DNA of 64,000 nucleotides, taken from positions 1,178,001-1,242,000 of the forward strand of contig CATNEN010000031.1 in assembly GCA_950097015.1 (NCBI GenBank), written 5' to 3'. The stretch is from Macrostomum hystrix. Taxonomy: Eukaryota; Platyhelminthes; Macrostomidae. The position numbers and the translations under genes were made by a program. Below, piece by piece: positions 34,291 to 45,000 of the stretch. The notes under the pieces are model-generated. The model had not been told where the DNA came from and did no database searches. It saw only the letters and a list, made by a program, of their open reading frames with translations. Position 1 is the first letter of the stretch; each line of letters opens with the position of its first letter.

Positions 34291-36804
34291 TTTACTGGGC
34301 TAAAAAATCTGATGCATATAAGAAATTTGATGCAAAAACAGCTGTCGATAATTGGAATAGTGCTTCAGAGGCAAGTTAAAATAAGTTCATTTCTAATGAT
34401 AGCCAGCACGATCGCCCACGCCTCCATCTTTGCCTGTCTTTACAAGTAGAAAAAAAATGCTTAGAAAAATCCTTCTCATTCTTTCTCTTTGTTAGTAAAA
34501 TTTAGTCGGGATTCTAAATTAAATCGATTGAAGCTTTATCAGGAAAGAGAAGCTGGACACGGGTGCGGAATCTCGTCTGTCGATTGCATGACATGCCAGA
34601 TTTTAGCACTAAGCTTTTACCCGTAGACCTAGCACTATCGGAACGGCCACACAATCGTGTCCGAAGATTCGACATGGGGATCTATCTGGCCTGATTCATT
34701 TTTCTGGCTCAAATGGGCAAATTAGTATTATTATATTGTCACTGGGAACTAGGCAGCTTGCCCTAGCAACACTAATTGCTGCTTTGAAGGAGGCAGAAAG
34801 GATAATTTGGGCGAAGGTCAGTATGAAATAGTAGGATAGTAGGGTATAGTAAGGCCAGTATTAATAGTAGAAATAGCGAAAAAGTGTACAATTTTTTACT
34901 CGTACTATTGCACAATACGGGAAATGTTGTACGAGTAAAATATGCCATTTTATAAGAAAAATATCCGATTCTGCGAGTTATAAATACGTTTCTGAGAGTA
35001 AAATGTACGATTATAAGGGTAAAATCTGCAGCTCATCGAAGACATCATGCCATTCTACGAGCGTAGAATTTGTACTTCTTTAAGTATAATCTGCCATTCT
35101 AAAAGTGCAATCTGCATTCTAGAAGTGCTATCTACAAAGTCAGAAAAGCTTCTACTTAATTCTTATTAGGACGCTGCATGGTATGTACTTTGCCTAAAAA
35201 ACACCCTCTCCAGCATAGATCTTTCTGTCGTCTTAATATCGAGATGATTTATTAAAAAAAATAGACATCAGTGGTCTATTCAACATAAGTGGAAACTTGA
35301 AGTCCTCTGACATCTTTGTTTGAGCTTCTTAGCGAGTAGGAAACAAGAGTTCATAGAAACCATTGCTATATACGCTCGTATAACTTCTCTCGATAGTTCT
35401 CAGAGTGTCCAAAAAGTGTGGGTACTTGTGAACCTTAAACATCGAGCTAGACTCATCTCGTAACATACACGCTCTACTAAAGAAACAATCTGTACAGCTG
35501 AAATGCGAAGAGATAGCAGACTAAAGCAGACTACCTTTTAAAACAAGAAAGGCAAGTAGATTAAATATTCTATCAAAAGCAAGAAAGGTGTTTTTTAACA
35601 CGCTTAATTGATATTAATTTTCGTAGCTAAAACTATAAATTAGAGGCCTTATACAAGAGGTCTTAAAGGGGGCTCGAAATTGCTAGTCCTACATACTAAA
35701 AGCAAAAATGAAGTTCTAACGTTTTCTGCACTCGCGGACCAATGATAATCACATTATTTTTCAGATCGTGTGAATTAATTACTAGATTTAATTATTTGAA
35801 TAATTTAAGTGCGTCAAACTAAAAATAGATGTCTGATTATTCTAGAGTGCTTTTTCCGGAATATTTCATCATAAGGATAATGAATGGTAGTTATGAAGTA
35901 GACAGGCCTTATTCCGGTCTCCTGCTGCAGCAGCTAGCTACTGCTCCGCTAAAGAAGTTAACAGTTACTCGAAAAATGTAACTTCACAGCCGTGCGTGAC
36001 TTATATTCACCAAGGCAGAAGGTGGCAAACTAAAAAAACCGCAAAAAACGAAGTAAAAACGCAAACAAAGAACTAATTTCTGGCGCCAGGAAATCAGTAC
36101 TGATCTGGATGTGAACAAACTGCCAATCAGTTACAAGGCACACTATATTAATCATGTATTATTTTTTTAATAATAATCTATCCGCCTCATTACGACTAAG
36201 ATAGACACGAACAAATAAAGCAATGAAAAAATGAAAATGACATGAAAGTCAAAATATGCTAAAAAAAGACTTTGATCAAAGTTTAACACAGGCCGAAATG
36301 GAGTCGGTATAAAATTGTGAAGCTTGCATCGGAAAGGTAATGAACAACCCACAGCGCTGTTGCAAACGGGCGAAGAGGCAGAAACGGAAAGAAGAAACTC
36401 AGAACGGAGCACAAATCGTAGCTTATTTAGTAGGGCTTATTACTCGACGAACAAAAGCCTTGTACAACTAGAACATTTAAACAATGAATGACTTACTAAG
36501 CATGAATTATTAAAGCTACGGAAAATGATGGCGATGCTAAAACCGTACACAAATTGTACAAGACACGCAAGTAATAATTGCCAATAGATTTGATAAAAAA
36601 TAAGTAAAAGCATGCACTTTATTGAATAAGCGGCAAAAAGTTGAAATTTCACTGAAAAATTGACATGTAGGCTTGCATAAGACGGCTTGTTGTTTGTAAT
36701 AAAATGTGCTTGACATGTTAAAAACTGTTTAAACCAAACCTTTCTATCACAGCTCATTATTTCGGCCGGTAAGTAAGTGTGCAGATAAAAGCACACTAAC
36801 TGAG
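34291..36804. other. 2.5-kb AT-rich region without supported gene
   Basis: No array, SINE or coding signature was recognised, except a very degenerate series at about 34880-35130 in which GTAAAAT(A/C)TGC-like motifs recur at about 30-bp spacing. Confidence 0.5.
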
Positions 36805-38040
36805 CAATGGGAAGAGAGGGGAGAAGCATGAGCAATGGGAAGAGAAAGAGAAGCATGAGAAATGGGGAGAGAGGGGAGAAGCATGATAAATGGGAAGAGA
36901 GGGGAGAAGCATGAGAAATGGGGAGAGAGGGGAGAAGCATGAGAAATGGGGAGAGAGGGGAGAAGCATGAGAAATGGGGAGAGAGGGGAGAAGCATGAGA
37001 AATGGGGAGAGAGGGGAGAAGCATGAGAAATGGGGAGAGAGGGGAGAAGCATGAGAAATGGGGAGAGAGGGGAGAAGCATGAGAAATGGGGAGAGAGGGG
37101 AGAAGCATGAGCAATGGGAAGAGAGGGGAGAAGCATGAGCAATGGGAAGAGAGGGGAGAAGCATGAGAAATGGGGAGAGAGGGGAGAAGCATGAGAAATG
37201 GGGAGAGAGGGGAGAAGCATGAGAAATGGGGAGAGAGGGGAGAAGCATGAGAAATGGGGAGAGAGGGGAGAAGCATGAGAAATGGGGAGAGAGGGGAGAA
37301 GCATGAGCAATGGGAAGAGAGGGGAGAAGCATGAGCAATGGGAAGAGAGGGGAGAAGCATGATAAATGGGGAGAGAGGGGAGAAGCATGATAAATGGGAA
37401 GAGAGGGGAGAAGCATGAGAAATGGGGAGAGAGGGGAGAAGCATGAGAAATGGGGAGAGAGGGGAGAAGCATGAGAAATGGGGAGAGAGGGGAGAAGCAT
37501 GATAAATGGGGAGAGAGGGGAGAAGCATGATAAATGGGGAGAGAGGGGAGAAGCATGAGAAATGGGGAGAGAGGGGAGAAGCATGAGAAATGGGGAGAGA
37601 GGGGAGAAGCATGATAAATGGGAAGAGAGGGGAGAAGCATGATAAATGGGGAGAGAGGGGAGAAGCATGATAAATGGGGAGAGAGGGGAGAAGCATGAGA
37701 AATGGGAAGAGAGGGGAGAAGCATGATAAATGGGGAGAGAGGGGAGAAGCATGAGAAATGGGAAGAGAGGGGAGAAGCATGAGAAATGGGAAGAGAAAGA
37801 GAAGCATGAGAAATGGGGAGAGAGGGGAGAAGCATGAGAAATGGGAAGAGAGGGGAGAAGCATGAGAAATGGGGAGAGAGGGGAGAAGCATGAGAAATGG
37901 GGAGAGAGGGGAGAAGCATGAGAAATGGGGAGAGAGGGGAGAAGCATGAGAAATGGGGAGAGAGGGGAGAAGCATGATAAATGGGGAGAGAGGGGAGAAG
38001 CATGAGAAATGGGGAGAGAGGGGAGAAGCATGAGCAATGG
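36805..38040. repeat. 28-bp purine-rich minisatellite
   Basis: About 44 copies of GAGAAATGGGGAGAGAGGGG plus AGAAGCAT, with variants GAGCAATGGGAAG and GATAAATGGG in a non-random order. Three minus-strand frames stay open through almost the whole array and are artefacts. It ends about 0.9 kb beyond the Dishevelled stop codon. Confidence 0.96.
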
Positions 38041-38603
38041 TTATGATGGTACGAAACATGAGAAATGGGAAGATATAGAAGTCAGAGTCAGATTGGGGAA
38101 ATGGGATGACGACGGAGGCAGAACAGACGGCGGCCCTCAGAGACAGGGGGGACACTAGCTCAAACTGAGAAGCTAAAAGCGGGTTGAGATAGCTACACAC
38201 AGCTAGATTCCTTTTAAGAGTAGCGAAGTCTTGCTTTGAGATCATCAGTCATCAAACGTGCAGTTAACAGCGCTGGGCTCTGATTGCGCAGAATTATTTA
38301 TGACTAATGAACATGATTTATTATACGGCATATATAAAGAGTAGATGATACAGCTGCGGGTCACAAGATCCGTAGTGAATGTTGCGCCACTTTAGGGTAA
38401 AAGTGAAACGGAAATCCCAACGATAGGCACTTCTAAATAGTTCTAAATAAGCACAATACACTACTTTATTGGTTCTGGTAACACTAAAATTTACGCGAAT
38501 GGAAATGAAATTCGACAGTTAATAGTAGAAAAATACAATTTTCCAAGACTGTGCTTTGAGGGCGCGAAGAGAACAAGCTAATGCATCATTGATTTTTACA
38601 CAT

Positions 38604-38609
38604 TTTATT
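38604..38609 (-). promoter_or_regulatory. Candidate polyadenylation signal for dishevelled
   Basis: TTTATT on the plus strand is AATAAA on the minus strand, about 310 nt past the Dishevelled stop codon. Use is unproven. Confidence 0.35.
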
Positions 38610-38920
38610 CAGCCAAAAATGCTCAGACTTAGACAATAGAAATAAAAGGCTATTTGTTAGAAATCCTGTTAATCCTGTTAAGTGTTTTACGACTTTTGAA
38701 AGCCGAAATTGTATTACATTGGCTAGACTTCGAACTCATAATTGAATATTATATTCTAAAATAAAAATTATCTATCTTAAACTGCAGATATATTTAATTA
38801 ATTCCAATACGAATAAATTCTGCTTACTCTACTTCTAGTAGAGATAAAAGTAAAACAAAAAAATGTCCATCTAGACTTCTTTAAAAATGGCCAGTAAATA
38901 TCTTTTTAAAAAATGGAATT

Positions 38921-39042
38921 TCAGCCTGCTGGTCTGAAGCTATGCTTACTGCCCTGCGTGTCAGCTGACGGATGATGCCCCATGCCGGAGGCGCCGACAG
39001 TGCCAGAACGACGGCTGCAGGACGAAGCCGAACTGGTCTCAA
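38921..39042 (-). CDS. dvl: dvl exon 8 (C-terminus)
   Basis: It begins after CATCCTAACAG on the minus strand and completes the phase-1 codon. It reads [16 protein letters not shown], then [10 protein letters not shown] and TGA (38923-38921). The phase and Ser/Arg-rich composition suit the Dishevelled tail. Confidence 0.8.
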
Positions 39043-42000
39043 CTGTTAGGATGATGAAAGACAGATTGTTAAACACAGTCCCAGACTGTGTCCCAGACTT
39101 CTCCCCAGACTGTTAGACACAGTCCCAGACTGTTAGACACAGTCCCAGACTGTTAGACACAGTCCCAGACTGTTAGACACAGTCCCAGACTGTTAGACAC
39201 AGTCCCAGACTGTTAGACACAGTCCCAGACTGTTAGACACAGTCCCAGACTGTTAGACACAGTCCCAGACTGTTAGACACAGCCAGACAATGTACACTCA
39301 CTTGAGTTATCGCTTCCAATAGCGGCAGAATTAACTGGCGGCATGACCCCTAAAGGTGTTGGCGTCTTGGCCAGCAAGCTACTGTACTGGCTGACACTGT
39401 CGCCGTCTATCGGGTAGGGCTGCTGCTGCAGCTGCATGCCGACGATGCCGGAGTAGCTGGGAGGAGGCAGCGACGAAGCCGCCGCCGAGACGGCTGGCGC
39501 CCAGGACTGAGGCGGAAGCATTGACAGCTGCTGCAGCTGCCGACCGTTGCCAACATCAAAGGCGCCGCCGCCGCCAACTGTAAGCTTCGACATGCCTAGC
39601 GTAGGCGGTGGCGGCGCAGACGAAGGACCTTCTATTGAGCAGCCGACAGTGTCAACGCAGTCGCCAAATACATAATAGCACTGCTCAGAGAAGCCGACCT
39701 TGTTCACTTTGTGCCTGATGCAGCCCTGTTTGAGCATTTCGGCTGCCCATTTGCGCGCCTCCTTGCGCTCGGTGAAGCCTTCCACTTTCATGTACAACCA
39801 GTCGACTAGGTCCGAGCCTAAGCGGTGTTGAATTGTTTCGTCGGAGTGTCACACTTTAAATTCACCTTACAGTGTCTACTAATAGTAGCAAGAGTTGCCA
39901 ATGGAAAGGCTATTTCGTAATCTATTTATGATAGATGGAACAGATACGCAATGGAAGAGACGGAGATTTGCAATACAGATTAGCCACTAACCAATGAAGG
40001 CCTTGGGAATAGGAATCTTGAGCCAGGTGCGATCGCGCACCTCCAGTCCGGAGTCCGGCAATGCCATTGCCCTGGCTATTGTATGCAGGTCAGTCTGAGT
40101 AGTCAGGTGCGGCATCAGGTCTTCCGCTGTATAGCGCTCCGACTCTGGCAGCGAGCAGGACGATGTGCTCACGCTGGCCGCTGCGTGCGGGAGTTGAGCA
40201 GTAGATTAGCACATGAGATCTCAGGTTCTAGGATTTGGGAATTTAGGATCTTAGGATCTGAGGATCTAGGATCTGAGGATCTAGGATCTGAGGATCTAGG
40301 ATCTGAGGATCTAGGATCTGAGGATCTAGGATCTGAGGATCTAGGATCTGAGGATCTAGGATCTGAGGATCTAGGATCTGAGGATCTAGGATCTGAGGAT
40401 CTAGGATCTGAGGATCTAGGATCTGAGGATCTAGGATCTGAGGATCTAGGATCTGAGGATCTAGGATTTGAGGACCTAGGATCTGATGATTAGGAGGGTA
40501 GACAACGTAGGATAAAAAAGCAGCAGCAGCTTCGCACCTGTGACGGTGAGTCGACTATCAACTAAATTCTCAGGTGCGGGTCCAACAAGGCTAGATGGGG
40601 CTGGCGTCATCTGGGAGCCGACGATGCTGACGCCACCGCCGCCAGCGTCTTCCCGCATAGCGTTGGTGTGCAGCACCCAGGCTCTGGGATCGATGGGTCT
40701 GACCGGCTCCTCGCGGGGCATGCTGCGCAGCTGATAGTCGCGCGAGTCCCAGCACTTTGCCACCACCAGACGAATCTTGCCCGGCTTCTGCACCTCGTCG
40801 CGCAATATCCGAACAGCTTCATCATTCTCTTTATTCTCGAATGGAATGTTGTTAACTTCTAGCAGCATGTCGCCAGGCTGGATGCTGCCCTCGCGTTCAA
40901 CAGCTCCGCCGCGCATGATGGAGCCGACGTAGATTCCACCGGAGCCGCCGTTGGCAGCGGGATGGCCAACAATGCTGATGCCGAGGAATTGCACCGCGTC
41001 CATGTCAAGCTCTACAGTGCGGATATCCAGGGAGACGGCCGACTCCGTCACGCTGCTGAATGAGGAAGTCTGGAAGCGGCGGGTGGGATTCGTGCAATCC
41101 CGTGATACGAATTGGGGATAAGATGAGCTAGGAAAACTGAGAATACGAGAAGTAGGAGAATTCAGAGATGAGAGGAGGTGTTAGTCTTGGGAGATGAGGA
41201 GATGTTAGTCTTGGGAGATGAGGAGGTGTTAGTCTTGGGAGATGAGGAGGTGTTAGTCTTGGGAGATGAGGAGGTGTTAGTCTTGGGAGATGAGGAGATG
41301 TTAGTCTTGGGAGATGAGGAGGTGTTAGTCTTGGGAGATGAGGAGATGTTAGTCTTGGGAGATGAGGAGATGTTAGTCTTGGGAGATGATGAGGTGTTAG
41401 TCTTGGGAGATGAGGAGATGTTAGTCTTGGGAGATGAGGAGGTGTTAGTCTTGGGAGATGAGGAGATGTTAGTCTTGGGAGATGAGGAGGTGTTAGTCTT
41501 GGGAGATGAGGAGATGTTAGTCTTGGGAGATGAGGAGGTGTTAGTCTTGGGAGATGAGGAGATGTTAGTCTTGGGAGATGAGGAGGTGTTAGTCTTGGGA
41601 GATGAGGAGGTGTTAGTCTTGGGAGATGAGGAGGTGTTAGTCTTGGGAGATGAGGAGGTGTTAGTCTTGGGAGATGAGGAGGTGTTAGTCTTGGGAGATG
41701 AGGAGGTGTTAGTCTTGGGAGATGAGGAGGTGTTAGTCTTGGGAAATGAGGAGATGTTAGTCTTGGGAGATGAGGAGGTGTTAGTCTTGGGAAATGAGGA
41801 GATGTTAGTCTTGGGAGATGAGGAGGTGTTAGTCTTGGGAAATGAGGAGATGTTAGTCTTGGGAGATGAGGAGATGTTAGTCTTGGGAGATGAGGAGGTG
41901 TTAGTCTTGGGAGATGAGGAGGTGTTAGTCTTGGGAAATGAGGAGGTGTTAGTCTTGGGAGATGAGGAGATGTTAGTCTTGGGAGATGAGGAGATGTTAG

Positions 42001-45000
42001 TCTTGGGAGATGAGGAGGTGTTAGTCTTGGGAGATGAGGAGGTGTTAGTCTTGGGAGATGAGGAGGTGTTAGTCTTGGGAGATGATGAGGTGTTAGTCTT
42101 GGGAGATGAGGAGATGTTAGTCTTGGGAGATGAGGAGGTGTTAGTCTTGGGAGATGAGGAGATGTTAGTCTTGGGAGATGAGGAGGTGTTAGTCTTGGGA
42201 GATGAGGAGATGTTAGTCTTGGGAGATGAGGAGGTGTTAGTCTTGGGAGATGAGGAGATGTTAGTCTTGGGAGATGAGGAGGTGTTAGTCTTGGGAGATG
42301 AGGAGGTGTTAGTCTTGGGAGATGAGGAGGTGTTAGTCTTGGGAGATGAGGAGGTGTTAGTCTTGGGAGATGAGGAGGTGTTAGTATTGGGAGATGAGGA
42401 GGTGTTAGTCTTGGGAGATGAGGAGGTGTTAGTCTTGGGAGATGAGGAGATGTTAGTCTTGGGAGATGAGGAGGTGTTAGTCTTGGGAAATGAGGAGATG
42501 TTAGTCTTGGGAGATGAGGAGGTGTTAGTCTTGGGAAATGAGGAGATGTTAGTCTTGGGAGATGAGGAGATGTTAGTCTTGGGAGATGAGGAGGTGTTAG
42601 TCTTGGGAGATGAGGAGGTGTTAGTCTTGGGAAATGAGGAGGTGTTAGTCTTGGGAGATGAGGAGATGTTAGTCTTGGGAGATGAGGAGATGTTAGTCTT
42701 GGGAGATGAGGAGGTGTTAGTCTTGGGAGATGAGGAGGTGTTAGTCTTGGGAGATGAGGAGGTGTTAGTCTTGGGAGATGAGGAGGTGTTAGTCTTAGGA
42801 GATGAGGAGGTTTTAGTCTTGGGAGATGAGGAGACGCGAGAATTAATGGATGAGAATATATCAGAATCGAAAGATGCAGAGAGTGGATATTATTCATATT
42901 ATTAAGTCCATCATTTGGGAGAATAGGAGACAATGGGAAATAAACAATGACCCAGAACCAACCCTGCTGATGTGCGGCGGTCTCTTCTTATGTCGATGCC
43001 GCCGCTTGCTGTGCAGATTTCGCCTAGCAGCAGCGGCAGCAGCCGAATAGGTAGTGTTGGTGGCACTGCTGAACCTGCTGCTTTCAACATCGTCCTCGCT
43101 ATCTAGAAACGAGGTGGAGTCCAGATCGCTCGACATCATGCTGCCAGCTGACTCGTAGGTTGACGGAGCCAGATGCTGCTGCTGCTGCCTGTGAATGTTC
43201 AGCCGGCCTGGCAAGCCGGATCGATGACCGCCTGCAATAGAGTAAAAAGGAAAAAAGAATCTATTAAAGAACTGCCTACGAGCGTATTGAAGCGGCTTCT
43301 TCAGCTGTCAATCAACACTACATATTTGGTTAAGTGAATGCAGGAAGATAACAAATATTACAAATGACACCTTGACTTTTAGTTTAATTAACACAGGATG
43401 TTCCAGGGTACAAAAAGTACAGACAACATAGGATTATTCAAAAGACTTCCTGCACTTAATGATCTGGTTTACAGAATTTTATATATGAACAAATTGTGCG
43501 TTGGAACTTCAAATCTGCTTTCAACATGTGAGAATCTTGTAACGCACTTACATTCATTTTTTATCGCCCCAGATCTGACTCTCCCCTGAAACCTTTGAGT
43601 CTGCAACTACCAGCAACTCCTCCACATCTCAGAGTCTCCCACTCCACATCTCAGAGTCTCACTCTCCACATCTCAGAGTGTCCCACTCCACATCTCAGAG
43701 TCTCCCTCTCCACATCTCAGAGTCTCCCTCTCCACATCTCAGAGTCTCCCTCTCCACATCTCAGAGTCTCCCTCTCCACATCTCAGTGTCCCTCTCCACA
43801 TCTCAGAGTCTCCCTCTCCACATCTCAGAGTCTCCCTCTCCACATCTCAGAGTCTCCCTCTCCACATCTCAGAGTCTCCCTCTCCACATCTCAGTGTCCC
43901 TCTCCACATCTCAGAGTCTCCTTCTCCACATCTCAGAGTCTCCTTCTCCACATCTCAGAGTTTCCTTCTCCACATCTCAGAGTTTCCTTCTCCACATCTC
44001 AGAGTTTCCTTCTCCACATCTCAGAGACTCCCTCTCCACATCTCAGAGTCTCCCTCTCCACATCTCAGTGTCCCTCTCCACATCTCAGAGTTTCCTTCTC
44101 CACATCTCAGAGTCTCCTTCTCCACATCTCAGAGTCTCCCTCTCCACATCTCAGAGTCTCCCTCTCCACATCTCAGTCTCCCTCTCCACATCTCAGAGTC
44201 TCTCTCACTCCACCGGACCACATCTCAGAGTCTCTCTCACTCCACCGGACCACATCTCAGAGTAGTTCTCTCTCCTCATATTATTGCAATAACAGAAAAG
44301 TTTGCAGAGTACACAGACCAACTAAATCAACTCACCATGGTGACGATTATTGAAGCTGGGCAGTGGTGCCACTCGGTCTACAAAAATTGCGCCAGTTTTT
44401 AGTTGCAACAGATCATTAGAATGCAACAGATTTATGCACTTTTGGTGCCTATTAAATGGCACGAATGCCTGTTTTACATTCAATGGTAAAAATACATAAG
44501 CGTGTGGCACACTCACCCGCCTGTTGCTGAGCACTGTACTCACTCTCAGAGCCAGTGCCGGACGCGCCACTGCCAAGCGCTGTTGCTGGGGCATCCAGTC
44601 GGCTGCCAGAGTTTACACTTCCTTCAGTGTCGGCTGTGACCAGCTGCATTGGCACATTAGAAGTCATGTTAATGCGTGCGGGTATGCACTCTTCACAGAC
44701 CATTTAAAACATTTCTCAAGTTAAGGAAGCAAAATAACTTACCCAAGATTCGACCTTGCCTTTGGAGAATGGCAAATGGACATTGTCATCTGCAATCTCC
44801 TCCTTTACAACACTAAAATATCAAATGAAAAAGTTATGTTAGAAAGTTTATAAAAAAACTAAATATACATTTTTATTTTTAGACAAAATAGTAATATGTG
44901 CCACTAAAACATTTAATATGAAGCTAATTAGCTGAAATATGAAACGGCCTTTAAATACTTCAATTAAATTTTGTAAATTAATAATTTCATTAGAAATAAT

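Noticed and set aside
39273-39301. Extension of dvl exon 7 to an in-frame stop (ECTLSGCV end)
   Set aside because: A strong GTGAGT donor lies just before it, and a phase-matched downstream exon with a Ser/Gly-rich tail exists at 39042-38921. Intron retention would end the protein there, so it is only an alternative.
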